Source: JAPLKB01 sp964532465
Lineage (GTDB): Bacteria > Desulfobacterota > Syntrophorhabdia > Syntrophorhabdales > Syntrophorhabdaceae
Length of the DNA stretch: 64,000 bases
Assembly (NCBI GenBank): GCA_964532465.1
Contig: CAZHHX010000005.1
Location: forward strand, 51,700-115,699
Reading direction: 5' to 3'
Both the position numbers and the translations under genes were made by a program. The notes under the pieces were generated by a model. It searched no databases. It saw nothing but the letters and a program-made list of their open reading frames with translations, and was not told the DNA's origin. Of this stretch, positions 53,101 through 61,577 are shown piece by piece (the stretch's first letter is position 1; each line of letters opens with the position of its first letter).

Positions 53101-54357
53101 ATGAAGGATATTCAAAAACTGAATATAACAAAAAGTCAGGAACTTTTTGAAGAGGCAAAGACATTGGTTCCAGGTGGAGTTCTTGGCGCAAGAAAACCGG
53201 AAGATTTTATTATAGGAGAGTATCCGATCTTTCTCGAATACGGTAAGGGTTGCAAATTAACCGATGTTGACGGCAATGAATTTATTGACTTTCTTTGTGG
53301 TTACGGACCTATTATTCTTGGTTATAGAGAAGAAGAGGTTGATGATGCAGTTATAAAACAGATAAAAGACAAAGGTTTCTGCTTTTCGCTCACACAACCA
53401 TATCAAAATGAACTCGCAAAAAAATTGAACGCACTTATTCCCTGTTCCGAATTAAGCATTTTTTTAAAAACCGGTTCTGATGCTACTTCGGCAAGTATCC
53501 GTATTGCAAGGGCACACACAAAGAGAACTAAAGTTATGCGATGCGGCTATCATGGCTGGCACGACTGGTGCGTAGAGATGAAGGGAGGCATCCCTGAAAA
53601 ATTCTACGAGGATGTCTTTGAATTCCGTTACAATGATCTTGATCAGCTTACGGATCTCATGAAAAAACATGGTGATGAGACAGCCGCCATAATCATGACC
53701 CCATTTGGACATCCTCTCCATCAGAAGATGCAGACGCCTAAACCAGGATTTCTTGAAGGCGTAAGAGAACTTGCCGACAAATATGGATCAGTCCTGGTTT
53801 TTGATGAAGTACGCACCTGTTTCAGACTCAGAATGGGTGGGGCGCAGGAACTTTATGGAGTAACACCCGATTTGACTGTGCTTGGGAAAGGCATGGCTAA
53901 CGGGTATGCGATTAGTGTCGTTACAGGAAAAAAGAATGTAATGATGGCCGCAGCATCCAAACTTTTCATCTCTTCGACTTTCTTCCCGAACAGTGAAGGC
54001 TATGTTGCCGCATTAAAAACAATAGAAATTCTCGAACGAGACAAAGTCCTTGATAATATATGGGAAAAGGGCGAGAGGCTTTTAAAGAATATCCAGCACA
54101 TCATCGACAAGTACGATGTGGGAGCTGAATTGTCCGGTGTTGCGCCAATGTTTTTTATCACCTTTAAAAAAGATGACGCAGATACTCAGAAAACCAGACG
54201 CGATCAGTTTTATACACAGCTTATTCGACGAGGTTTCTTTTTTACCCCTCACCATCATGCGTATATCAGCTATAGACACACTGAAGAGGATCTGAATAAA
54301 ACTGTTCAGGCAATAAACGAAGCTATGGCATATGTTAATGAAAATAATCATAGATAA
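53101..54357 (+). CDS. Class III aminotransferase (glutamate-1-semialdehyde-aminomutase-like)
   Basis: A 418-residue PLP enzyme from ATG 53101; an in-frame ATG at 53086 lies on the ribosome site AGGAGG, so it is not used. Fold-type I features include SIFLKTGSDATSASIRIARA, YHGWHDW, the PLP Asp in LVFDEVRTCF and the Schiff-base Lys in LGKGMANGYAISV. It resembles GSAM (HemL) but no heme genes are nearby. Related enzymes aminate or mutate other 2,3-diamino/keto acids. A catabolic role is inferred from the island. Confidence 0.85.
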   Translation: MKDIQKLNITKSQELFEEAKTLVPGGVLGARKPEDFIIGEYPIFLEYGKGCKLTDVDGNEFIDFLCGYGPIILGYREEEVDDAVIKQIKDKGFCFSLTQPYQNELAKKLNALIPCSELSIFLKTGSDATSASIRIARAHTKRTKVMRCGYHGWHDWCVEMKGGIPEKFYEDVFEFRYNDLDQLTDLMKKHGDETAAIIMTPFGHPLHQKMQTPKPGFLEGVRELADKYGSVLVFDEVRTCFRLRMGGAQELYGVTPDLTVLGKGMANGYAISVVTGKKNVMMAAASKLFISSTFFPNSEGYVAALKTIEILERDKVLDNIWEKGERLLKNIQHIIDKYDVGAELSGVAPMFFITFKKDDADTQKTRRDQFYTQLIRRGFFFTPHHHAYISYRHTEEDLNKTVQAINEAMAYVNENNHR

Positions 54358-54378
54358 ATTTCATGCTTTATATAATGT

Positions 54379-55869
54379 ATGAAATTTGATCTACAAATAG
54401 ATTTCAATATTGTTCAGTCCATTCTTGATTCTTTACCTATGAGCGTCTATGTTTTAGACCGTGGACGAAAAATCCAGTGGAAGAACGAAATAGCAAGGCT
54501 CCGAACCCAGGAAGCTGGCATTATTCAACCTGGAAAGGTATCCTGCTACAGGGAAATCTTCAAGAGGATAGGGCCATGTAATAATTGTCCGGCGTTGAGA
54601 ACACTCAAGAGCGGACGTATGGAGCATACAGAAATATCAAGCAATTATAAGGGAGAATCAAGGTATTATCTTGTTACCACGGCACCTCTCAGAAAAAGTG
54701 GTGAAGAGAATGAGGCTCTTATTATTGAGACTGTTCAGGACATTACTGATCAGAAAAAGATTGAAGAAGAACTAAGAATCGTAAATGATTTTAATAGAGC
54801 TATTATAGATAACGCGCCTGTAGCTATCTTTACAATTGACCGGAGCGGAAAATTTATGAGTGTAAATCCAGCCCTGGCTTCTCTTTCCGGGTTAGGTGCT
54901 GAAGCTGAAGAAAAGCTTTTACATTTTAACTGGATTCAAAACCCCTACACAGTCAGGTGCGGCCTTGCCGAGCATATAAAAAAAGGGCTGGACGGTGAAT
55001 CTTTCGAATTGCAGGATTTTCCTTTCACGACCTATCGGGGTGATCAGGGCCAGTATATTCATTTAAGGGGAGTACCCCTGAAGGGTAAAAATGGTAAAGT
55101 AGAGGGACTTTTATGTATAATTGAGGACAATACTGAAAAAGTAAAGGCAAAAATTCAGTCGATTCAGGATGCAAAGACATCTGTTATAGGAAGACTTTTA
55201 ACGGGAGTTGCCCATGAGCTTAACAACCCTCTTGCTACAATTGCTGCTAATTCTGAACTTGCATGTGAATTATTTCAGGGATTCAAAGATGACACCACAA
55301 AAAATGAGGAGATGACCGAACTCCGTGAATATTTAGATGTTATACAGGAGCAGGCATTCCGGTGTAAAAATATCATAAAGGATATGTTTGATCTGACGAA
55401 GAAAGAAGGCTTTGAAGTCCATGAAATTGACTTGAACGAATGTTTAAATGAGATTTTGGAATCAATAAATTTCAGAAAAAAGGATATTCGCCTGTTAAGA
55501 GAAATTGATCCCTGCCTGCCACATGTCAAAGGAGATTCTAATGCCGTAAAGCAATCTTTTACGAACATTTTTCAAAATGCTTTTGATGCAGTAGTGGGAA
55601 GAGAAAGTGGAGCGATAAAAGTAAGGGCTTATTCTTTTGACAATTCAGTAAAGGTAGAAATTGAGGATAATGGCGTTGGTATTCATGACGACCTCATAGA
55701 CAAAATATTTGAGCCCTTTTTCTCGACGAAAGAAACCGGCAAGGGTATTGGATTGGGTCTGACATTGTGTTATGAATTTTTAAACAGGATGGGGGGAGCC
55801 ATTGAAGTGGAGAGTAAATTAGGAAGAGGAAGTATTTTCAGAGTCACATTACCTGAATATTCAAGATGA
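54379..55869 (+). CDS. PAS-domain sensor histidine kinase
   Basis: A 496-residue cytosolic-looking kinase without a membrane helix. PAS1 (~10-125) carries a cysteine trio, Cys56, Cys67 and Cys70 (GPCNNCPALRT), that could hold metal or sense redox. PAS2 follows (~140-260). HisKA has GVAHELNNPLATIAA with phospho-His279. The ATPase domain shows NAFDAVVG, VEIEDNGVGI and GKGIGLGLTLCYEF. It starts 21 bp after the aminotransferase stop and ends 16 bp before its cognate regulator. It would phosphorylate Asp52 of that regulator. Confidence 0.92.
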   Translation: MKFDLQIDFNIVQSILDSLPMSVYVLDRGRKIQWKNEIARLRTQEAGIIQPGKVSCYREIFKRIGPCNNCPALRTLKSGRMEHTEISSNYKGESRYYLVTTAPLRKSGEENEALIIETVQDITDQKKIEEELRIVNDFNRAIIDNAPVAIFTIDRSGKFMSVNPALASLSGLGAEAEEKLLHFNWIQNPYTVRCGLAEHIKKGLDGESFELQDFPFTTYRGDQGQYIHLRGVPLKGKNGKVEGLLCIIEDNTEKVKAKIQSIQDAKTSVIGRLLTGVAHELNNPLATIAANSELACELFQGFKDDTTKNEEMTELREYLDVIQEQAFRCKNIIKDMFDLTKKEGFEVHEIDLNECLNEILESINFRKKDIRLLREIDPCLPHVKGDSNAVKQSFTNIFQNAFDAVVGRESGAIKVRAYSFDNSVKVEIEDNGVGIHDDLIDKIFEPFFSTKETGKGIGLGLTLCYEFLNRMGGAIEVESKLGRGSIFRVTLPEYSR

Positions 55870-55885
55870 GGAGAAAGATAACGGG

Positions 55886-57226
55886 ATGATACGTATTCTT
55901 ATTGTTGATGATGAACATCAGCTTGTTGAGGCATTCAAAAAAAAGCTTTCCAAGGAGGGTTTGGAGGTATTTACCGCATTAAACGGCTCAGAAGCACTAT
56001 CAATAATGAATAAGGAAATTCTGGATATCGGACTTTTTGATATTATGCTGCCGGACATGGATGGTGTTGAACTCCTTGGAAGGTTGAGGGAAATGCAACC
56101 AACTGCTGAAGTAATAATGCTTACAGGCAATGCGTCGATTGACACAGCCATACGGTCAATGAAGCTTGGCGCTTACGATTATCTTACAAAACCCTGCAAG
56201 CTTTCAGAACTGCATGCTGTGATACTTAAGGCATATGAGAAAAAACAACTGAGAGATAAGAATATTGTCCTTGAAGAACATTTGCAAAGAGTTGAGCTTC
56301 ATGACAAATTTATTGGAGAAAGTAAAGAAATCAAAGAGGTAAAAAAGTATATCTCATTAGTCAGCACTTCAACAGCGCCTGTTTTGGTTCTCGGAGAAAC
56401 AGGTACAGGAAAAGAACTGGTTGCAAGAGCGATCCATGCCCTCTCCATACGTTCTGCAAACCCTTTTGTGGTGATTAATTCAAGCTGCCTTCAGGAAAAC
56501 ATCCTTGAAAGTGAGCTATTCGGATACAAAAAGGGTGCATTTACCGGAGCGCAAACTGACAAGGTGGGTCTGCTTCAGATTGCTGACAAAGGCACGTTTT
56601 TTATTGATGAAGTTGCAGATATGAGCCCGTCAATCCAGGCAAAGCTTCTCAGGGTTCTTGAAACTTCCGTATTCAGAAAGCTTGGGGATACAAAAGAGAC
56701 CAGGGTGGATGTACGTTTTATTTTTGCCACCAATAAGAGCATTGAGGGAGAGATTGAAACGAACAGATTTCGTAAAGACCTTTTCTACCGGCTTAATACT
56801 CTTACCATCCTGATCCCGCCTCTTCGGGAACGAAAAAGCGATATCCCCGTTCTGTCCGAGTATTTTATGGAAAAACACGCCCGAGGCACTAATAGGAAGA
56901 TCATTTCAAAACAGGCACTGAAACTTCTTGTAGAATATAATTGGCCGGGTAATGTGAGAGAGCTTGCAAATGTTCTGGAGAGAGCTGTATTAATATCAGG
57001 AAACAGAAACGAAATTATCACTGACGATTTTCCTCAAAGCATGGTTCATGTATTCCCTGTTTCTGTCAGGACAGGGAATACAAAATTGCCCGCGGATTCG
57101 CTGCGATTAGACAGCATGGAAAAAGAACATATAGAAAAAGTGCTCAAATTTGTTGATGGCAATAAAAGTAAGGCTGCCAAGCTCCTTGGTATAAGCCGCC
57201 GGAAGATTTATGATATGATTGATTAA
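55886..57226 (+). CDS. Sigma-54-dependent response regulator (NtrC family)
   Basis: A 446-residue activator. Receiver domain: ILIVDDEHQLVEAFK with phospho-acceptor Asp52 (LFDIMLPDMDG). AAA+ domain: Walker A GETGTGKELVARAIH, the sigma-54-contact motif GAFTGA at residues 217-222, and Walker B TFFIDEVADM. The C-terminal Fis-type helix-turn-helix is GNKSKAAKLLGISRRKIYDMI. All parts needed to activate RpoN promoters are present. Two -24/-12 promoters follow at 57291 and 58583, so it most likely controls the acyl-CoA and transport genes. Confidence 0.94.
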   Translation: MIRILIVDDEHQLVEAFKKKLSKEGLEVFTALNGSEALSIMNKEILDIGLFDIMLPDMDGVELLGRLREMQPTAEVIMLTGNASIDTAIRSMKLGAYDYLTKPCKLSELHAVILKAYEKKQLRDKNIVLEEHLQRVELHDKFIGESKEIKEVKKYISLVSTSTAPVLVLGETGTGKELVARAIHALSIRSANPFVVINSSCLQENILESELFGYKKGAFTGAQTDKVGLLQIADKGTFFIDEVADMSPSIQAKLLRVLETSVFRKLGDTKETRVDVRFIFATNKSIEGEIETNRFRKDLFYRLNTLTILIPPLRERKSDIPVLSEYFMEKHARGTNRKIISKQALKLLVEYNWPGNVRELANVLERAVLISGNRNEIITDDFPQSMVHVFPVSVRTGNTKLPADSLRLDSMEKEHIEKVLKFVDGNKSKAAKLLGISRRKIYDMID

Positions 57227-57254
57227 AGGAGAAGATCATTTTGTCATTGTTGCT

Positions 57255-57291
57255 AAGACTGCCCCGCAAAAAGCGAGGTAGTCTTTTTTTT
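57255..57291 (+). terminator. Intrinsic terminator after the NtrC-type regulator
   Basis: Arms 57255-57267 and 57273-57285 pair over 13 bp with one G-U and one mismatch around an AAAAA loop, followed by a run of T ending at 57291. The last T is the first base of the -24 box of the next promoter, so termination and RpoN binding share bases. Confidence 0.8.
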
Positions 57292-57306
57292 GGCCTGATT
57301 ATTGCT
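57291..57306 (+). promoter_or_regulatory. Sigma-54 (-24/-12) promoter of acyl-CoA dehydrogenase
   Basis: TGGCCTG-ATTA-TTGCT: GG and GC are separated by exactly 10 bases, as required for RpoN. The -12 TTGCT is perfect; the -24 differs from TGGCACG at two positions. It begins on the T-tract of the preceding terminator and lies 44 bp before the ATG 57350. Confidence 0.65.
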
Positions 57307-57349
57307 AATAAAGTTTTCTGAATATCATTTAGAAAAGGGAGGTTGACAG

Positions 57350-58492
57350 ATGTTCGAATTGACGCCGGAGCAAAAAGATATAAGAAACGCAGCAAGAGAA
57401 TTTGCCGAAGGGGAATTGATGGAGGTTGCACGTGAACTTGATGAAAAAGAGGAATTCGATGAAAAACTCTGGAAAAAGGCTGCAGATTTAGGGTTTCTTG
57501 GGGTCTTTATAGATGAAAAATACGGCGGAGCCGGCCTCGGCTATTTAGATCACAGTCTCATTTGTGAAGAATTCTCCCGCGTCGATTGCGGTATTGCCCA
57601 TTCGATAACATCATCCTTTTTTGGCTCACAACTTATAAGTCTAATTGGAACTGAAGAACAAAAGCTAAAATATCTCCCTTTAGTGTGCCAGGGCGGAGCT
57701 AAGATGGGCGTAGCCATTACAGAACCCGATGCAGGAAGTGATGTGTCTTCTGTAAAAACCGTAGCAAAGAAAACCGACAGCGGATATGTAATATCCGGGA
57801 ACAAAACGTTTATAACAAACGCTAACAGGGGAGATTTCCTTATCGTTCTTTGTATCACTAATCCTGAAGCGAAGAAAAAATATGATCGCTTCAGTACCAT
57901 TATCGTAGAAACCAACAGACCTGGCTATGAATCAAGTAAATTGAAAAACAAATTATCACTGCGTTGCTCTGATACAGGAGAGGTTACTTTCAAGGATGTA
58001 TCGGTTCCTAAGGAAAATCTTCTGGGAAAGGAGGGTAGGGGGTTTTATAATATTATGGAATTTCTCAACCGTTCTCGCCTGGAAGCAGCAGGATTCGGGG
58101 TAGGAACAGCTCAAGGGGCATTAGAAAAAGCGATTAATCATGTGCGCAAAAGAAAGCAGTTCGGAGTTCCCCTTGCTGATTCGCCGATAGTACAGTCAAA
58201 GATAGCAGAGATGGCCACCTTAGTTGAAGCCAGCAGAAGTTTCCTGTATACCACGAGTTCAAAACTGGATAAAGGCGAAGTGGATCATGCGCTTATTGCC
58301 ATGACAAAATGGTATGCCGCAGAGATAGCGGTAAAAGTTTCCGATGAAGCAATACAGCTCCACGGAGGATACGGTATATTGGAAGAATACGATGTCGGGC
58401 ATTATTGGCGTGATGCAAAAGTTCTTGAGATTTTTGAAGGAACTAAAGAAGTTGAAAAATTGATTATCGGTAGAAGACTCTTGGGGCGGTAA
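57350..58492 (+). CDS. Acyl-CoA dehydrogenase
   Basis: A 380-residue FAD-dependent acyl-CoA dehydrogenase. N-terminal FELTPEQKDIRNAAREFAE, FAD blocks AITEPDAGSDVSS and FITNANRGD, and the catalytic Glu363 in IFEGTKEVEKLIIGR are visible. Middle-chain LQLHGGYGILEEY-type sequence (here AIQLHGGYGI) is present. It would form the 2,3-enoyl-CoA of a substrate activated by the ligase encoded at 61578. AAAGGGAGG precedes the ATG, and a sigma-54 promoter lies just upstream. The chain length or ring type of the substrate is unknown. Confidence 0.92.
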   Translation: MFELTPEQKDIRNAAREFAEGELMEVARELDEKEEFDEKLWKKAADLGFLGVFIDEKYGGAGLGYLDHSLICEEFSRVDCGIAHSITSSFFGSQLISLIGTEEQKLKYLPLVCQGGAKMGVAITEPDAGSDVSSVKTVAKKTDSGYVISGNKTFITNANRGDFLIVLCITNPEAKKKYDRFSTIIVETNRPGYESSKLKNKLSLRCSDTGEVTFKDVSVPKENLLGKEGRGFYNIMEFLNRSRLEAAGFGVGTAQGALEKAINHVRKRKQFGVPLADSPIVQSKIAEMATLVEASRSFLYTTSSKLDKGEVDHALIAMTKWYAAEIAVKVSDEAIQLHGGYGILEEYDVGHYWRDAKVLEIFEGTKEVEKLIIGRRLLGR

Positions 58493-58505
58493 TATGTACC
58501 GATAT

Positions 58506-58520
58506 GATACAGGCTGTATC
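58506..58520. promoter_or_regulatory. 15-bp palindrome upstream of the dctP promoter (possible activator site)
   Basis: GATACAG-G-CTGTATC is a perfect palindrome with a one-base centre, about 63 bp upstream of the -24 box at 58583. CCGATATG occurs on both sides of it (58499-58506 and 58520-58527). It lies at a distance suited to an RpoN enhancer site. Confidence 0.45.
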
Positions 58521-58582
58521 CGATATGCACATATTGGAAAAAGATCCAGTTTATGAGTTGTGTATTAACGGGTTTTTTAATA

Positions 58583-58598
58583 TGGCACCAAAATTGCT
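58583..58598 (+). promoter_or_regulatory. Sigma-54 (-24/-12) promoter of the TRAP/ligase operon
   Basis: TGGCACC-AAAA-TTGCT: six of seven -24 bases and all five -12 bases match the RpoN consensus with correct spacing. It is 40 bp before dctP ATG 58638. This is the best promoter match in the window and lies next to a GAFTGA-type activator gene. Confidence 0.85.
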
Positions 58599-58637
58599 TT
58601 ATTATGGATCAATAAATAAAATTAAGAAGGGGGTATT

Positions 58638-59666
58638 ATGAAACGTTTTTGCACCATTCATTTTTTTGTACTTTTGTTTTTTGTAGTTACCTGTATGGTT
58701 GGTACAGTCAGTTTTGCACAGGATAAGGTAATTACAATCAAAGTTGCCAACTGGTTCCCTGCAGGAAGTAAACATGATGCTATTTTGCAGGAGTGGGGCA
58801 AAGATCTGGAAAAACGTGCTGGCGGCAAAGTTAAAGTCAATTATTATGCAGCAGGCACACTTGTTCCTGCTGCACAGTCATACGATGCTGTTGTAAAGGG
58901 AATCTCAGATGTAGGCAACCATGTTCTTGGATATACGATGGGCAGATTCCCCTTTTCGCAGGTGCTCGATCTTCCCATTGGCTGGCCGCAAGGACCTGAA
59001 GCAACTAAGATTGCAAACGACTTTTATAAGAAATTTCATCCAAAAGAGTTTGATGATGTAAAGGTATTGCTGTTCCATGGGCAGCCAGGCGGTTATCTCC
59101 ATACAAAAACAAGACCTGTTGAAAAACTTGAAGATGCAAAGGGTTTGAAACTGCGGTGCTTCGGATCAAATGCAAAGTTTGTCGGTATGATAGGTGCTGC
59201 GCCTGTAGCAATGCCTATGCCTGATGTTTATGATGCCCTTGCAAAAGGGGTTGTTGACGGGCTGATGTCTAGTTATGAGGCTCTGCACAACTTCAGGACT
59301 GGAGAACATATAAAATATTCCACAGAGGATGTGTCCACTGCGTATTCAGCAGTATTTATCGTGATGATGAACAAGAAAAAATTTGCTTCACTTCCTCCCG
59401 ATGTTCAGGCAATAGTAGATAAAATGAGTGTGGAATATATAGATAAGTACGGCAAGCTGTGGGCGGATATCACAAAAGATGGCAAGGACTGGCTGGTAAA
59501 GAGGGGCGTCAAAGTTATTTCTCTAAGTAAGGAAGAGCAAGCCCGTTGGTATGAAAAAGGTTCCAAACCCCTCGTTGATGCGTATCTAAAGGATGCGAAG
59601 GAAAAGGGATTACCCGGTGAAGAAGCGGTGAAGTTTCTTTTAGATTCTATCAGAAAATACCACTAA
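58638..59666 (+). CDS. dctP: TRAP transporter solute-binding protein DctP
   Basis: A 342-residue periplasmic binding protein with a signal peptide ending near TVSFAQ. The mature start KVITIKVANWFPAGSKHD, followed by GKVKVNYYAAGTLV and LEDAKGLKLRCFGSN, is the DctP/TAXI-like TRAP type. A conserved Arg in KLRCFGS would bind a substrate carboxylate. AGGGGG precedes ATG 58638. It is followed by a stable stem-loop and then the two permease genes. Ligand is unknown but probably a carboxylic acid used by the neighbouring enzymes. Confidence 0.92.
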   Translation: MKRFCTIHFFVLLFFVVTCMVGTVSFAQDKVITIKVANWFPAGSKHDAILQEWGKDLEKRAGGKVKVNYYAAGTLVPAAQSYDAVVKGISDVGNHVLGYTMGRFPFSQVLDLPIGWPQGPEATKIANDFYKKFHPKEFDDVKVLLFHGQPGGYLHTKTRPVEKLEDAKGLKLRCFGSNAKFVGMIGAAPVAMPMPDVYDALAKGVVDGLMSSYEALHNFRTGEHIKYSTEDVSTAYSAVFIVMMNKKKFASLPPDVQAIVDKMSVEYIDKYGKLWADITKDGKDWLVKRGVKVISLSKEEQARWYEKGSKPLVDAYLKDAKEKGLPGEEAVKFLLDSIRKYH

Positions 59667-59681
59667 TATCTAAAACCTACC

Positions 59682-59711
59682 CCCGGGGAGTGTCATCTCG
59701 AACTCTCCGGG
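59682..59711 (+). other. Intercistronic stem-loop between dctP and dctQ
   Basis: CCCGGGGAGT (59682-59691) pairs with ACTCTCCGGG (59702-59711) over 10 bp with one G-U, around a 10-base loop. No T-run follows. Such hairpins often protect the binding-protein part of the mRNA, giving more DctP than permease. Confidence 0.65.
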
Positions 59712-59747
59712 CATATATGCCTTAACACCATAAACAGGAAGGTAAAA

Positions 59748-60236
59748 ATGCAAAAATTTCTTAGTGCCACCTTAAAGATAAGTAGAATCACAAATTCTTT
59801 AGGAGGGATAATACTTGCCCTGATGATGTTTTTCACGGTAGTTGATGTTGTTATGCGTTACCTTGGGAAACCTATTACAGGAACATTTGAGTTGGTAGCT
59901 TTTGCCGGAGCCCTGATAATAGGTATGTCACTTCCTCAGTCATCTTTGGATGGTTCGCACGTAAATGTCGATATACTTACGGAATACCTCCCCGATTTCT
60001 GGAAAAAGATGTTCTTAATTTTTACAAAGCTAATAGGTTTCCTGTTCTTTTTACTGCTTACATGGTCGTTTTTCTTAAAAGGGAATGATTTATACAAAAC
60101 GCATGAAGTTTCACTTACCTTGCATGTCCCTTATTATCCTGTAGCGTACGGATTATCGTTTTGCGGCCTTGTTGAGTCAATGGTACTCCTGTCCAACTTA
60201 CTGAAGGTGATTTTTGGAGGTGATAAGCATGAATGA
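59748..60236 (+). CDS. dctQ: TRAP transporter small permease DctQ
   Basis: A 162-residue protein with four hydrophobic helices (~18-40, 50-66, 85-108, 122-150), the DctQ fold. The segment FFTVVDVVMRYLGKPITGTFEL is family-typical, and PQSSLDGSHVNVDIL follows between helices. It works with DctM in the sodium-dependent TRAP carrier. Its end overlaps dctM's start by 8 bp. Confidence 0.9.
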   Translation: MQKFLSATLKISRITNSLGGIILALMMFFTVVDVVMRYLGKPITGTFELVAFAGALIIGMSLPQSSLDGSHVNVDILTEYLPDFWKKMFLIFTKLIGFLFFLLLTWSFFLKGNDLYKTHEVSLTLHVPYYPVAYGLSFCGLVESMVLLSNLLKVIFGGDKHE

Positions 60237-61530
60237 GATTACATTCGGCATAATAGCGTTATTTTTGCTTTTATGTTTGTTTCTTACAGGTATTGAACTT
60301 GCTTTTGGTATGGCCATTGTTGGTTTCATAGGATTTGCCATACTCAACGACTTTGAGACTGCAATAAGTCTCCTGGCAAATGATTATTTTGATGCTCTCG
60401 CGTCATACAGTCTCACTGCCATACCTCTTTTTGTGCTTATGGGCCAGATTGCCTTTAATGCAGGCATTGCAAGACGTTTATTCGATACTACACATAAATT
60501 TATAGGACATATCCCGGGGGGGCTTGCTGTAGCAACTGTGGCAGGAGCAACCGTGTTCAAGGCAATATGCGGTTCCGTGGCTGCCACAGCCGCAACATTT
60601 GCAAGCGTTGCTGTTCCGGAGATGGACAGATATGGTTACAGCAAAAAACTTTCTACTGGGATAGTTGCTTCAGTAGGGACGCTCGGCATCCTGCTTCCTC
60701 CAAGCGTGACCCTAATAGTCTTCGGTATCGTAACACAGCAGTCTATAGGCAAGCTTTTCATGGCCGGCGTAATACCGGGGCTTATTTTATCCCTCTTTTT
60801 CATGGTAGTAATTTTCGGATGGTGCAGAATCAATCCGTCCATTGGACCAAAGAGCGAAAAATATGACTGGCCGGCAAGATGGAAGACCGTTCCCAATGTA
60901 ATATGGCCCATTGTCATATTTCTCGTATTGATAAGCGGCCTTATGTACGGTATTTTTACGCCCACGGAAGCAGGCAGCATGGGAGCATTTGCTGTGCTTG
61001 TTCTGTGTGTTCTAAAAAGGGATGTTAATTTCAAAGGCTTTATTAAATCGATTCAGGAATCTTTGCGCACTGCATGTATGGTACTTATGCTTATAGCTTC
61101 ATCAGCGATACTGGGCCATTTTATCGCCATTACCCAAATCCCCCAGGTGGCAGCTGACACGATTACCGCACTGCCGATACACCGTATCTGGATAATGATT
61201 ATCATTTTCTTAGTATATCTTATAGGCGGCTCCTTTATAGATGACCTTGCATTTATGATCCTCGCAACCCCGATCTTTTTTCCTATTGTATTAAAACTCG
61301 GTTATGACCCTTTATGGGCGGGTATTATGATTGCTCTTACAGTATGCATTGGTTCGGTGATTCCGCCGGTGGCCATCTGCGTTTTTATTGTTAAGAATAT
61401 AACCAAAGTACCAATGGGCATTATTTACAAAGGTGTTTATCCTTTTCTCATTTCTATGGTCCTTTGTGTGGCATTACTGTTCGTTTTTCCGGAATTGGTA
61501 ACCTGGCTGCCTAATTTACTTATGAAATAA
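60229..61530 (+). CDS. dctM: TRAP transporter large permease DctM
   Basis: A 433-residue polytopic permease with about twelve hydrophobic segments. Family marks are FVLMGQIAFNAGIARRLFD, SVAATAATFASVAVPEM and PPSVTLIVFGIVTQQSIG. ATG 60229 was chosen since GGAGGTG lies 7 bases upstream; an in-frame codon at 60214 lies inside dctQ. DctM forms the transport path with DctQ and takes ligand from DctP. Confidence 0.93.
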   Translation: MNEITFGIIALFLLLCLFLTGIELAFGMAIVGFIGFAILNDFETAISLLANDYFDALASYSLTAIPLFVLMGQIAFNAGIARRLFDTTHKFIGHIPGGLAVATVAGATVFKAICGSVAATAATFASVAVPEMDRYGYSKKLSTGIVASVGTLGILLPPSVTLIVFGIVTQQSIGKLFMAGVIPGLILSLFFMVVIFGWCRINPSIGPKSEKYDWPARWKTVPNVIWPIVIFLVLISGLMYGIFTPTEAGSMGAFAVLVLCVLKRDVNFKGFIKSIQESLRTACMVLMLIASSAILGHFIAITQIPQVAADTITALPIHRIWIMIIIFLVYLIGGSFIDDLAFMILATPIFFPIVLKLGYDPLWAGIMIALTVCIGSVIPPVAICVFIVKNITKVPMGIIYKGVYPFLISMVLCVALLFVFPELVTWLPNLLMK

Positions 61531-61577
61531 GGCAGACATGCCACATTTACATATACAACAGGAGGAGGTAAATCATA

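Noticed and set aside
53101..54357. Calling the class III aminotransferase hemL
   Set aside because: Sequence is GSAM-like, but there is no heme gene nearby and the context is catabolic; no symbol assigned.
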